DNA of 64,000 nt from Variovorax sp. IB41 (GTDB lineage Bacteria > Pseudomonadota > Gammaproteobacteria > Burkholderiales > Burkholderiaceae_C). The notes below the pieces were generated by a model. The model was not told where the DNA came from and did no database searches. It saw only the letters and a program-made list of their open reading frames with translations. This document shows, in pieces, positions 1-9,099 of this stretch (positions are counted from its first letter, which is position 1; every line of letters begins with the position of its first letter). The DNA lies in assembly GCF_016405905.1 (NCBI RefSeq), contig NZ_JAEFCB010000026.1, positions 1 through 64,000 on the forward strand. The letters run 5' to 3'. Made by a program: the position numbers and the translations under genes.

Positions 1-2
1 CC

Positions 3-284
3 ACCAGGATCGCGGCCGACAAGAAGGTGACGATCGCGAGCACGACGAAGAACGTGGAGGTGGAAGCACCGACACACGTGCTGCTGACCAGTGCGGGCGC
101 GTACATCAAGCTCGAAGGCGCGAGCATCAAGATTCATGCGCCGGGGAAGGTGACGTTCCGAGGAATGCACAACTTCGTCGGGCCGCAGGGGGACAGTGCG
201 AGCAACAGCCTGCCAAACAGCGACTTCAAGGGATGCGCCCCCGGTGCAGAAACAACCGCAGTCGGTGGCGGAGGACTGATCTGA
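3..284 (+). CDS. VgrG C-terminal end (T6SS spike), 5' truncated by window
   Basis: Only the last ~93 codons are in the window; the frame is open from base 3. The residues read as the DUF2345-type tail that extends the needle of type VI secretion VgrG proteins, with the typical alternation around YIKLEGASIKIHAPGKVTF. VgrG trimers cap the Hcp tube and carry effectors. The stop (TGA, 282-284) overlaps the next start in an ATGA arrangement, so the two genes are translationally coupled. The tail after the beta-helix is short and glycine-rich with no extra toxin domain, so cargo is probably non-covalent. Family assignment is firm from this piece and context; the N-terminal gp27/gp5 part cannot be seen. 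Confidence 0.8.
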   Translation, partial: TRIAADKKVTIASTTKNVEVEAPTHVLLTSAGAYIKLEGASIKIHAPGKVTFRGMHNFVGPQGDSASNSLPNSDFKGCAPGAETTAVGGGGLI

Positions 285-1201
285 TGCGCTTGCCGAATTG
301 GCCCTGGGACGACGTGCCTGCCGCACTGGTCGAATCGTTGTCCGCGCAACTGATGTCCCGCTTTGCGCCGGGTCGTCCCATCTATCTCCTGATCGATCCA
401 TTCCTGGGCGATGAGAAAAGCCTGGACGGCCGCCACGCCAGATACCCGATCGATGGCGCATCCTTCGATGTGCCGCCGGATCGATCGCCTTATTTAATCG
501 AACTGGAGGACAGGCACGACCCTTTGCTGGACGTGAGCCTGACCATCGCCGTGCGCGAGCATCTGGTAGCGTGCGCGGTCGGGAGCGGCGCCTTTCGGAT
601 CGGTGCCTGGCTGCAGACAAGCAACGGCGCAGGCGCAGTGCTGGCACGGCAATTGAGCCATCTGTTCAGGGCGCGAGGAGCGCCGAATGCAAAGCGCTAT
701 CTGCGGCTCGCAGACCGACGAATGCTCGCGCTGCTGCATCAGATGCCGCATATGGAGAATCAATCGCCAATGCCGGTCATCGATTGGCGCGAAGCGCTCA
801 AGGGCGTGACCGACTGGATTTATCTTGACATGAACTTCAAGCTGCAAAGCCTGCAGGGCACTCCAGGCGAGCTGCGCATTCTTCCGCTCAAGTTGGAGCA
901 GCGGCATTGGACGCTGCCATTGCAGGCTGAAGCAATCAACCGCGCGCTGATGGCGTGGCAGCAACTGCGCTATCCGTTGCCGGCTGACGCCACGGTGCAG
1001 GTGTTGCGCAAGGTGGCGAATGCTCAACGCCGCGGTATCGTCAACCCACAGGACCAGGCGGCCTATTCGGTCGAGGCACTGTGCCATGAGGCATTCGAGA
1101 GCTGGCGGGGCCTGGACGATCAATTGATATCGTTGCAGCGGTTTGGCGGTCGCATGCAAGACATGCTTTCAGAGCAGCGCGCGCATTGGTTCGCGCTTTG
1201 A
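284..1201 (+). CDS. DUF4123 protein, T6SS effector adaptor/chaperone
   Basis: A 305-aa protein starting at the ATG that overlaps the vgrG stop by one base (ATGA). An in-frame GTG exists upstream, but the coupled ATG is the natural start. The N-terminal half carries the YLLID segment and the KRYLRLADRRML segment typical of DUF4123 (Tap/TEC) adaptors, which load a specific effector onto its VgrG. The position between vgrG and a large effector gene is the usual one. There is no signal peptide or membrane segment, so it is cytoplasmic. The family call rests on pattern recognition plus context; the specificity for the next gene's product is inferred. Confidence 0.75.
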   Translation: MRLPNWPWDDVPAALVESLSAQLMSRFAPGRPIYLLIDPFLGDEKSLDGRHARYPIDGASFDVPPDRSPYLIELEDRHDPLLDVSLTIAVREHLVACAVGSGAFRIGAWLQTSNGAGAVLARQLSHLFRARGAPNAKRYLRLADRRMLALLHQMPHMENQSPMPVIDWREALKGVTDWIYLDMNFKLQSLQGTPGELRILPLKLEQRHWTLPLQAEAINRALMAWQQLRYPLPADATVQVLRKVANAQRRGIVNPQDQAAYSVEALCHEAFESWRGLDDQLISLQRFGGRMQDMLSEQRAHWFAL

Positions 1202-1242
1202 CCTGAAGCACCCCGATTTTTTGTTTTCTCTCTGGACGCGCC

Positions 1243-4179
1243 ATGGCAACCTCCTCCCAATGCAGACGTTGTGACAAGAGCGGCTTGTCGATCTTGCTGG
1301 TGCGTCCGACCGCCATTGCGAAAGACAGTGCGTTTGCACCTGCTGACGCCGGCAGATTGCTCACTCATGACGCCGTCGTCCAAGCTCTGCGATTGCCTCG
1401 GATCGAGCAGTCGCGTTACGCATTGCGGCTCCTGCGCCAAGGCGGCTATGTGTATGTCTACTATCCGGCCGGCAGACCGCAGAAGTTGAGAAAAAGCTGG
1501 GAGGGCTATCGGGTCTCGGCGCAGGGGGCGATGCTTCCCGAGGGGGAGTTTGTCTTCGACAAGACAGAGGCCGCGTGTAGCCGAAAGTCCACCCACCCCC
1601 ATGACCTGCGCACCATTTGCATCGAGGAACCCAAGCAGGTGGGCACTGTCTGGATAGGCTTCAGCATGAACTGGTGGAGCGACAAGATCAAAGCAGTCGT
1701 CGCCAAGGATCCAGGTGCTGCCGGGATGGTCAAGGTCGACCTCGGCTCGGCCACGCAGCCAAGCGGCCTCAAGGCCGAAGCTGCACTTATCGGACAACAC
1801 GTGGCCGACTACGTCCTCGCCGATTTCACGCACGCCAACGTCGAGAGCGCAACGCCGTTCTATCCGGCAAAGGCGGGCGAGGCTGCCGCAGTCAGCCTGA
1901 CAATGGTCATGCGCAAGCAAGCCGAGGCAAGCCCCGACACGAAAGACAAGGAACTGGTGCTGGCGATCCCCGATCCGGCGGGTTTGGCGGCGGACCTCAA
2001 CGGCATCCGGATCGCGAAGGACAAGGCTTTGAAAGAGGCATTGGCCAATTCGACCGATGCGCGCGCATTGGCCAGCGATGCCGCATTGCGGGGCCTGGAG
2101 GAGGCGATCCGCGCGGTGGCCGCCGTGCGCGCGCAGAACGAAGCCAATGGCAGCACTTCGGAAAGTGCTTGGAACAAGATAAAGGACTCGCGCTACGTCA
2201 CGGAAGGCGGCTACCGGTGGGAGCCTTCATCCGACGGCAGCAAGGCCGCGGATGGGAGTCTCAACGGACAGATCATCAATCCCCCTGATGCTCGCCGCGA
2301 AAGAGCCATTGCAGCGCGCGGCAAGAAACTCGGTGAAAGCGACTGGGCCAAGATCGGCAGCCAGCTCGACGAAGCGCGCCGCAACCAACTCGTGGCAAGG
2401 GCCAGAAACCGGGTCGAGGAAGATGGCAGGAAACTGGAGCCGTATGAAGCCGATTGGCTCAAGGCCATGAAATCGATCTCGACGCTGAAGTACTTCGAAT
2501 GCCATTTCGACGAAGACGAGCCCAACAGGGTCATCGCGCCGGTCAGTCCGGGCGAGATCTATTGCAGCGAAAGCAGCCTAGTGCACTTGCCGCAGCCGCT
2601 GAGCAGCCAGCGCCACTACAAGGAATATCTGGAGCATCTGCTCGACAAGCCCGTCACCGACAAGCAGGCCGTCGCGTTGCGCGCCATGTTCGGCAACCAG
2701 AAGGTGGTGATCGAACAGATCAACGGGCTGCTCGCGGGCGATGCCGATCGCGGCAACAGCGACAACATGCGCGACAAGACGTACGACATGCTCAAGGGTC
2801 TGTTTACGTTGGAAGGTGGGAAAAAATACTCCTGGATGACCGACGCTGTGGCTGCCTTTGCCGGTGGTCATCAAACCGCGTTGGGTGCTGCGGCATTTCT
2901 GCTATTGCGCGGCAACCCGGCGCAGGCGGCCACCTATCTGCAGAAGCTGCCAAAGTTGGCCGTGGGACACAACACCCTGCTGATGGCCATCGAAACAGCG
3001 GTCAATGGGGGCGAGCCGAACATGGCGATTCTGGTGGAGCGCCGTGTGACCGCGGCGCAAGCCATCAAGCGCGTGGCAGCGGCACCCAAGGATCAATATT
3101 CCCAGCGAGACCGCACCGCCTTCAACCAGAACGACAAAAGAGTGCTGGTGCTGGAGCTTTCGGACGTGAACACCGAAAGTGGCGCAGTGACATTGCGACC
3201 GGGCGAGGCACCTCGCATGCAAGGCTACGCGAAAGGAGCGCCCAGCACCAAGGCCTTCGAGGCCGTCAAGGAGCGAGCCAAGTCATTGAATGCCGTCGTC
3301 ACGACCGAGTCGGCCGTCGAGCGGGTGCAGCAATACAGAAAGATTGAAGCCGCCAATCTCGTAGCCGAAGGACGGATCGACCAGCGACTGGGCATCGGCG
3401 GGATGATCGTGCAGGCGATCGGGCTGTATCAGGCGTTGCCTGTCCTGTTCAAGGAACTCAATGGCCCCGGCGGCGAAAAGCTGCGTGACGCGGCCCTGAG
3501 CGTGGCCGATGGCGTCAGCGGCTTCACCGGTGCGACAGCTGACATGCTGGCGGGGGCGCATAAGGCTGCGCTGATGGAGCAGGCCGCGGGCAGGCAGCTG
3601 ATTCAGATGAGCACGAAGCTGGCAGTCCTCAAGACAGTGGCGGGCTTGGCGGGCGTGGCGGGTGGTGCGCTGAATGCGGTGATGTCGGCATACAAGGCAG
3701 AGGGGGCGGAAAAAGAAGGGGATACGGCCGCGTTTGTTGGGTATCGAACTGCTCAATGGACCTTTATCGGGACTTCGTTCACGAGTGCGTACGTTGCGGG
3801 AGATGCCGCCAGTGGAGCCGCCATCAGTCGCTTTATTGCCCGCCGCGTCGTATTGCGCGCCGCTGGTGTCGTCGCCGCCGAAGCCCTGGCCGCGACCGCA
3901 GGCACGGTGGCGGCCGTAGTTTCAGGGGTGGGGCTGGTGTTGCTGATCGTGGGCATAGGCGCCACCGTCTTTGCCATCGTGACCACTCGCACCGAACTGC
4001 AGCGTTGGGCGGCGCGAAGTTATTTTGGCAAAGACAGTGGCGAGGCGCCGCGATTCAAATCCGCAGCTGAAGAAGATGCCGAACTCGTCAAGGCATTGGG
4101 CGTCGCGTCGGCTGATGAAGTGAAGGGATCCGTGCTGCTGGAGCGCGATCTCGCACCGGAGGCCGCAAGCTATGGTTGA
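1243..4179 (+). CDS. T6SS effector, VasX / BTH_I2691 family
   Basis: A 978-aa protein whose N-terminus (CRRCDKSGLSILLVRPTA, then a YVYVYY segment near residue 70) matches the N-terminal region shared by VasX and BTH_I2691-type T6SS effectors. These are thought to act as colicin-like membrane toxins. The middle (~200-700) is helical and charged. The C-terminal third holds hydrophobic stretches, at about residues 720-736, 798-818, 833-876 and a strong one at 887-916, followed by a charged tail; this suits pore formation in a target inner membrane. The gene follows the DUF4123 adaptor after 41 bp and precedes two membrane proteins likely to be immunity factors. The toxic mechanism is inferred, not shown by a catalytic motif. 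Confidence 0.75.
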   Translation: MATSSQCRRCDKSGLSILLVRPTAIAKDSAFAPADAGRLLTHDAVVQALRLPRIEQSRYALRLLRQGGYVYVYYPAGRPQKLRKSWEGYRVSAQGAMLPEGEFVFDKTEAACSRKSTHPHDLRTICIEEPKQVGTVWIGFSMNWWSDKIKAVVAKDPGAAGMVKVDLGSATQPSGLKAEAALIGQHVADYVLADFTHANVESATPFYPAKAGEAAAVSLTMVMRKQAEASPDTKDKELVLAIPDPAGLAADLNGIRIAKDKALKEALANSTDARALASDAALRGLEEAIRAVAAVRAQNEANGSTSESAWNKIKDSRYVTEGGYRWEPSSDGSKAADGSLNGQIINPPDARRERAIAARGKKLGESDWAKIGSQLDEARRNQLVARARNRVEEDGRKLEPYEADWLKAMKSISTLKYFECHFDEDEPNRVIAPVSPGEIYCSESSLVHLPQPLSSQRHYKEYLEHLLDKPVTDKQAVALRAMFGNQKVVIEQINGLLAGDADRGNSDNMRDKTYDMLKGLFTLEGGKKYSWMTDAVAAFAGGHQTALGAAAFLLLRGNPAQAATYLQKLPKLAVGHNTLLMAIETAVNGGEPNMAILVERRVTAAQAIKRVAAAPKDQYSQRDRTAFNQNDKRVLVLELSDVNTESGAVTLRPGEAPRMQGYAKGAPSTKAFEAVKERAKSLNAVVTTESAVERVQQYRKIEAANLVAEGRIDQRLGIGGMIVQAIGLYQALPVLFKELNGPGGEKLRDAALSVADGVSGFTGATADMLAGAHKAALMEQAAGRQLIQMSTKLAVLKTVAGLAGVAGGALNAVMSAYKAEGAEKEGDTAAFVGYRTAQWTFIGTSFTSAYVAGDAASGAAISRFIARRVVLRAAGVVAAEALAATAGTVAAVVSGVGLVLLIVGIGATVFAIVTTRTELQRWAARSYFGKDSGEAPRFKSAAEEDAELVKALGVASADEVKGSVLLERDLAPEAASYG

Positions 4180-4203
4180 GTTGTCGGTTCCAGGAGTTCG
4201 ACC

Positions 4204-5193
4204 ATGAAGCTGATCGGCTTTGACACCAGCGGTGAGAGTACCGACGAAACACGGCTCGACGGCAAAGTCTTTGGCCTGACCAAGCGCTATGACAAGAAGC
4301 GGGCTGCGGGTGCGCAGGCGGGGCACCAAGGGAGGCTGTCTGGGGTGTATCGCGATGCGATCGAGATCAACGGCGGTTCATTGGTGGCAGCGGGAGGATA
4401 TGCAACCACCTTGGGCCTGATTTGCGGACTGCTCGGCCTGTATTTTTTTCGCGAATCCTTTTTCGGAGACTTGGCGAAGGGCCACTATGTGCTCACTGCA
4501 ATAGGCATCCTCTGCTTGTTCTGTGTTTTCTTCATCGGCATCTACTTCGAGATGTTCAGCCCAAGCGAATCGCCGATCTATTTCGATCGCGCCCGCCGCA
4601 GGGTCTACTACGTGCATCGCTCCGGCCGAAGGCGCTTCATCCTGTTTGGCCCCTCGGCGGTCGAGATTCGTGTCATCGATTGGTCTTTGGTAGATGCCGA
4701 ACATCACACCAAAGCCCGTGCCAGCACGGCCAGCGTTTCTCGAGATCACTACTTGGTGTTTCTCATGCGCAAGAGCGAAACCGATCCCACCATCGCCGAT
4801 GCCTACCCGATCGGACCCGTCGACTTTCCCAGTGCCTTGTGGGAGTACATCCGCCGCTATATGGAGCGCGACGCCGCCCCCCTGATTGCCGGTGAGGCGC
4901 CGCCTTACAAAGGTGCGACCTTCGACATGATCGAAGCGCTGAAGCAACGCAAGAAGAACTACTGGCAGGACTGGAAGGAGTTGCCGTGGACCCAGCTGTG
5001 GCAACACTTGGCCTTGCCATTGTTCGCCGTGTTCTTCGTCGTCAATCGCTTCGTGGTGTGGACCGCGCAGAAGGTGCGCTGGCCGCAAGAGGTCAAGGAC
5101 GCGCTGGGTGTGGCGATTACCGAAGAAGACTTGAAGGCCGATCCAACACACAAGTTGCGACCCGAAGGCGAGGCTACGAAGGACGGCACCTGA
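4204..5193 (+). CDS. DUF6708-like membrane protein, probable T6SS immunity/accessory protein A
   Basis: A 329-aa protein with two adjacent hydrophobic segments at about residues 62-80 and 97-115, a cytoplasmic-looking middle (YFDRARRRVYYVHRSG), the WEYIRRYMERDAAP block near 218, and a final hydrophobic stretch at ~270-290. The layout resembles DUF6708 proteins found beside T6SS effectors. It follows the effector by 24 bp. A paralogue lies at 5375-6370 sharing the WE(Y/F)IRRYME block. Immunity against the membrane-active effector is the simplest reading but is inferred. No catalytic motif was seen. Confidence 0.6.
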   Translation: MKLIGFDTSGESTDETRLDGKVFGLTKRYDKKRAAGAQAGHQGRLSGVYRDAIEINGGSLVAAGGYATTLGLICGLLGLYFFRESFFGDLAKGHYVLTAIGILCLFCVFFIGIYFEMFSPSESPIYFDRARRRVYYVHRSGRRRFILFGPSAVEIRVIDWSLVDAEHHTKARASTASVSRDHYLVFLMRKSETDPTIADAYPIGPVDFPSALWEYIRRYMERDAAPLIAGEAPPYKGATFDMIEALKQRKKNYWQDWKELPWTQLWQHLALPLFAVFFVVNRFVVWTAQKVRWPQEVKDALGVAITEEDLKADPTHKLRPEGEATKDGT

Positions 5194-5248
5194 TCACTGT
5201 CCGTTCGTCCGATCTCACGATTCACTCAATTTGGGGTCGAGTCAAATC

Positions 5249-5371
5249 ATGGTTTCCAGCGGCGTCGTGTTCACCTTTGGCGCCATCCTGTTCTTGGCTT
5301 TTGCAAATGCCATCAAGGCGTTGCGCGAGGCAGCGCAAAAGGCCGCTCATGACGCAGCCAAGGCGGGCTGA
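5249..5371 (+). CDS. small 40-aa single-span membrane peptide
   Basis: ATG at 5249 to TGA at 5369-5371 encodes 40 residues: a hydrophobic segment (VVFTFGAILFLAFANAI) followed by an amphipathic alanine/lysine tail (KALREAAQKAAHDAAKAG). It sits 55 bp after one DUF6708-like gene and 3 bp before the next, on the same strand, so it probably belongs to the operon. No strong Shine-Dalgarno was seen. It could be a small immunity or accessory membrane peptide, or the fortuitously open remnant of a longer gene. Function unknown. Confidence 0.5.
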   Translation: MVSSGVVFTFGAILFLAFANAIKALREAAQKAAHDAAKAG

Positions 5372-5374
5372 CCC

Positions 5375-6370
5375 ATGTTGACAGGCTGGTACCCGCAATT
5401 TTCAAAGAATCGCCCGCTGACCTCGCAAGAAGAAAAAGATCACTTGCCGTTTGGACGCAAGCAGGACGTCATCCCCGAAGACGGCGTGGGATTGATTCAT
5501 TTCAACTCCACCTTCATCGAGTTCGTAGACAGGGGATTCAAGCTCAAGGGAATGTCGGCGACATTGGCCTTCTTGTTTTGCGAACTGATTGTTCTCGGTG
5601 CTTTCTTCGGTGGAATTTACCTGGCCGTCGAATCGACTCAAGAGTTCACACTCGCGACGTATCTGATCGTGGCCGCGGGAGAAAGCACATTTCTTTTTCT
5701 CGCTTATTTCGTGTGGAAGAACTTGCTCCGCTTCGACCTCTTTGCCTACACGCACAACCCGATTCGTTTCAATCGCAAGACCGGCAAGATCCACGTCTTT
5801 CGCCATAACGGCGCGGGCGGCGTGCTGAGCGTGCCTTGGGGCGACCCCAGTCTGTACTTCCACATCGGCCATGGCATGCAGAACAAGGTGCTGCGCGACC
5901 TGCGCTGCCATGTGCTCGATGCGAGCCGATCGGTTCAGGACACCTTCACCGTGGGCCACAGCACCGATGAAGATCTGCGCATCGTGGAGCAGTGGGAGTT
6001 CATCCGCCGCTACATGGAGCAAGGGCCCTCCCATGTGGTGGACGACCCGCTCGACGGCGTGATCACCCTTTCGCTCAAACCCAGTTGGAAGAACTGCTAC
6101 GTGTGGGTGTGCTTCGCCCTGGGGCAAAGCCTGTTCCCGATGCGGCATGTGCTGTTTCCGCTGTACGGCGCGCTCACCTTGACCCGTTGGCTGAGCTTCA
6201 AGACCTGCAAAGAGCCCGTGTGGCCCGCCGACATCCAGGCCGAAGGTGCGATGGAGCCCGGCGATCCGCACCATTGGCCCGAGCCCGAGTTCATGGGCGC
6301 TTTTGCCGAGAACGATGCGATCTACCAGCGCGCCGTGCGCAGGAACGAACTGCGCAAGCAACGCCTGTAA
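5375..6370 (+). CDS. DUF6708-like membrane protein, probable T6SS immunity/accessory protein B
   Basis: A 331-aa paralogue of the 4204-5193 product. It has two hydrophobic segments (about residues 61-83 and 92-113), the FNRKTGKIHVFRHNG stretch matching FDRARRRVYYVHRSG in the first copy, the WEFIRRYMEQGPSHVV block near 209, and a hydrophobic region at ~245-275. Conservation of order and blocks argues for duplication within the effector module. The last gene of the T6SS cluster, it faces a convergent gene 68 bp downstream. Role as immunity protein inferred. Confidence 0.6.
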   Translation: MLTGWYPQFSKNRPLTSQEEKDHLPFGRKQDVIPEDGVGLIHFNSTFIEFVDRGFKLKGMSATLAFLFCELIVLGAFFGGIYLAVESTQEFTLATYLIVAAGESTFLFLAYFVWKNLLRFDLFAYTHNPIRFNRKTGKIHVFRHNGAGGVLSVPWGDPSLYFHIGHGMQNKVLRDLRCHVLDASRSVQDTFTVGHSTDEDLRIVEQWEFIRRYMEQGPSHVVDDPLDGVITLSLKPSWKNCYVWVCFALGQSLFPMRHVLFPLYGALTLTRWLSFKTCKEPVWPADIQAEGAMEPGDPHHWPEPEFMGAFAENDAIYQRAVRRNELRKQRL

Positions 6371-6438
6371 GCGAATGACCGAGTGAAGATCTGGAGGTGC
6401 AGGCGAGGGCGGTTACCCATGTCGTGGCGACCTCACCC

Positions 6439-8310
6439 TCAAGACCCACTCCGCTCCCGCAAAGCCACAGCCGTCCGCACCTTCTGCACCGCCGCAGCCG
6501 GCGCAGCGGCCTGCGTCATCAACCGCTCCGCCACATCCTTCTCCCCCTCCTTCATCGCCAACGCCCGGTACGGCGTGACCTGCGCATTCACCTGCATGTT
6601 CGCCGACACGCTGGCAACATTCCCCATCCCATCCACAACCCGCGCCTCGATGCTCGCGTACCCCGCCGCCCCGGGCGTCCAATTGCACGTATACGGCGCG
6701 GCCTTCACAGTGCACAGCGTCTTCCCATCCACGATGAACTGAAGCTCGGCGATCCCCGCATTCGCTTGCGCCGCAGCGGAGAGCGTCGTCGTGCGGCTGA
6801 CCCCCGTTGCAGCCGGCACCGCGACCGACACCACAGGCGGCGCCACATCCGCGGGCGCAGTCACCATCACATTCGCAGTCGCCATCGCCGAGTTGCCGGC
6901 CGCGTCCACGCCGATCACGCGGATCGTCTGCATGCCCGGCGTCATCGGCGTCCAGGTGCAGGTGAAGGGCGGCGCTTCGAAGGTGCAGATCGGAATGCCA
7001 TCGGCGCCCGCCACCTTCACGCCCCACACGCCCACGTTGTCCACCACGGCCGGTGCAATGGTCACCGGCTGCCCGATGGTCGCCATCGCGGGCGCCGAGA
7101 CCGACACCGTCGGCGGCACGTTGTCCACGCCGCCCAGTGCCATGTCGATCGTGAAGGTCGATTGGCCCTTCACCGCCTTCTGCTCGAACGCATCGAAGAT
7201 CGTGAACCAGCTCGCCGCGGGCGAGCGCCCCGGCGCGGACGCCTTCACCAGCAGCGTCGACTTCGCGCTGTTGAAGCACGTGAAGCCGCACGCCCAGTCG
7301 AACGCGAAGCGGCCTGCCTCATCGGCCGCGCCCTGCGCGAGCAGCACCATCGGCTGCTCCGTCGACGTGCCCGCATTGCGCCACACCGACACCTGCGCGC
7401 CCGCGAGCGCGGTGCCCGTCGCGCGGTCGGTGATGCGCACCTGCGTGGCCGTCGTGCCCGCCATGAACTTCGAGGTGCCGTACTTCGGCCAGTCGCTCCA
7501 GTCGGTGTTGATGTTGGCCTTGGTGCCCGCAGTGAAGCGGATCATGTTCAGCGTGATGACGCGGTTGGTCGCCGGGTCGCGCCGCTGCTCGAACACCGTG
7601 CCCAGCAGCGGGTCGAGCCGCCAGCTCTGGCGCGTCCACCAGTAGCGGTCGGTGTCGCTCATCAGCGCCAGGTCGGCCTGCGGCGCGGTGCCGGTGGTGT
7701 CCTTCACCATCGAGGCGTTGTAGTACTCGCCCGCGCCCGCGCCGAACACGTGCTCCAGCTCGTGCAGCAGCGTCTTCAGTTGGCGGCCGAGGTAGTCTTT
7801 CTCGGTGGATTCGGGCGCGGCCTTGGTGATGTCGCGCGACAGGCGCAGGGGGTCGTGCAGCGCGATCCAGTTCAGGTTCCAGGTCACGCCCTTCTGCGGA
7901 AAGGTCCAGCTCGCGGCGAGGCCGCCGTGGCTGTAGCCGCGGGTCGACTTCGAGATGCACACTGCAATCTCGCCGTTCACCAGCCCGTTGTGGCTGCACG
8001 CCGGCGCCATGGCGGGCGCCACCAGCTGCAGGTCGTTCGACGGGTCGAAGACGAAGCTGCGCACCGTCTCGCGCGTGAAGACCGTGTTGACGTCGGCCAC
8101 GTACTGCGCAAGGCGCCGGCCGGCCTCTTGCGGGCCGAGTTCGTCGGAAAGCGCGGGGTCGACGTAGAACTTCAGGCGATGCACACTGTGTGGCGCATTG
8201 CCAACATCGTTGAGGCCCGCCCACGCCGCCTGGCTGGCCAGCAATGCACCGCAGAAGAGCGCGGCCCCAGAGGGAAAAGCCCGGCGAACCAGCGAGAGAA
8301 GAGCGCGCAT
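6439..8310 (-). CDS. secreted zinc-metalloprotease-like protein with Ig-like repeats
   Basis: A 623-aa protein starting at ATG 8310; an in-frame TTG lies 9 bp upstream. It begins with a signal peptide (hydrophobic GAALFCGALLASQAAWA). Residues 183-187 read HELEH within LLHELEHVFGAGAGEYY, a zinc-protease HExxH with a downstream Glu195 that could be the third ligand. Cysteine pairs follow (DWACGFTCF). The C-terminal part has at least two repeats of an Ig-like fold (VPPTVSVSAP... and APPVVSVAVP..., each with a CTFEAPPFTCTW / CTVKAAPYTCNW pair), typical of surface proteins. Probably exported and cell-surface or extracellular. The substrate is unknown and catalytic activity is inferred from the HExxH alone. 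Confidence 0.65.
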   Translation of the reverse strand: MRALLSLVRRAFPSGAALFCGALLASQAAWAGLNDVGNAPHSVHRLKFYVDPALSDELGPQEAGRRLAQYVADVNTVFTRETVRSFVFDPSNDLQLVAPAMAPACSHNGLVNGEIAVCISKSTRGYSHGGLAASWTFPQKGVTWNLNWIALHDPLRLSRDITKAAPESTEKDYLGRQLKTLLHELEHVFGAGAGEYYNASMVKDTTGTAPQADLALMSDTDRYWWTRQSWRLDPLLGTVFEQRRDPATNRVITLNMIRFTAGTKANINTDWSDWPKYGTSKFMAGTTATQVRITDRATGTALAGAQVSVWRNAGTSTEQPMVLLAQGAADEAGRFAFDWACGFTCFNSAKSTLLVKASAPGRSPAASWFTIFDAFEQKAVKGQSTFTIDMALGGVDNVPPTVSVSAPAMATIGQPVTIAPAVVDNVGVWGVKVAGADGIPICTFEAPPFTCTWTPMTPGMQTIRVIGVDAAGNSAMATANVMVTAPADVAPPVVSVAVPAATGVSRTTTLSAAAQANAGIAELQFIVDGKTLCTVKAAPYTCNWTPGAAGYASIEARVVDGMGNVASVSANMQVNAQVTPYRALAMKEGEKDVAERLMTQAAAPAAAVQKVRTAVALRERSGS

Positions 8311-8385
8311 CTGCCCCAAAGGATATGTATCGAAAATGTAAGTTTAGTGCGTATTTAGACACATACCCCGATTCTTTTTACAAAT

Positions 8386-9099
8386 ATGAAACAACTGCAG
8401 CCCCGCAAGATCGTCGTGCTCTCCGGCTCCGGCGTGAGCGCCGAGAGCGGACTGCCCACCTTTCGCGATGCGAAGGGGCTGTGGAACAGCTATTCGTGGC
8501 AGGAGCTCGCGAGCCCCGATGGATGGCAGCGCCATCCCGAGGCGGTGCTGGCCTTCTACAACGAGCGCCGGCAGAAGGCCTGGCAGGCAGAGCCGAACGC
8601 GGCGCACATCGCCATCGCATCGCTGGAGGCCGCCTACGAGGTGGTCATCGTCACGCAGAACGTCGATGCACTGCACGAGCGCGCGGGCTCGCGTCACGTG
8701 CTGCATGTGCACGGCGAGCTCGCGTATGCGCGCGGCACGTCGCCCACGCCCAGGCGCTACCGCATCGACGGCGAGCCCATCGTCCTCGGCCAGCTGTGCG
8801 AAGACGGCACGCAGCTGCGGCCCGACATCGTGTGGTTCGGCGAATCGGTGCGGCACTTCGACGAGGCAGAAGCGCACGTGGCCACCGCGGCGCGCGTGCT
8901 GGTGGTGGGCACGTCGCTCACGGTGAACCCGGCGGCGTCGCTCGTGCAGTACGCGCACCGCGATGCACAGAAGGCACTGGTCGCGCTCGAGATCGAAGAC
9001 GTGCCGCGCGGCTTCACCTTCCTGCAGGGCAGGGCGACGGACGTGGTGCCCGCGCTGGCCGCGAAGTGGCTGAGCGAGGCGCCGCCCGATACGCGCTAA
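8386..9099 (+). CDS. SIR2 family NAD-dependent protein deacylase (sirtuin)
   Basis: A 237-aa cytoplasmic enzyme of class III/CobB type. Seen: the NAD-binding GSGVSAESGLPTFRD near the N-terminus, FYNERR (the Tyr/Arg pair that binds acidic acyl groups in succinyl-type sirtuins), TQNVDALHERAG, the catalytic His in HVHGEL, and GTSLTVNPAAS near the C-terminus. The four zinc-ribbon cysteines usual after the HG motif are absent: the segment has a single Cys in QLCEDG. The gene diverges from the metalloprotease-like gene across a short AT-richer spacer, and its stop overlaps the convergent HD gene's stop by 4 bp. Likely removes acyl groups from lysines using NAD. Confidence 0.9.
   Translation: MKQLQPRKIVVLSGSGVSAESGLPTFRDAKGLWNSYSWQELASPDGWQRHPEAVLAFYNERRQKAWQAEPNAAHIAIASLEAAYEVVIVTQNVDALHERAGSRHVLHVHGELAYARGTSPTPRRYRIDGEPIVLGQLCEDGTQLRPDIVWFGESVRHFDEAEAHVATAARVLVVGTSLTVNPAASLVQYAHRDAQKALVALEIEDVPRGFTFLQGRATDVVPALAAKWLSEAPPDTR

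Noticed and set aside
6397..8358. 653-codon open frame on the plus strand over the metalloprotease-like gene
   Set aside because: Arg/His-rich composition typical of antisense frames; the minus frame has a signal peptide, HELEH and Ig-like repeats.
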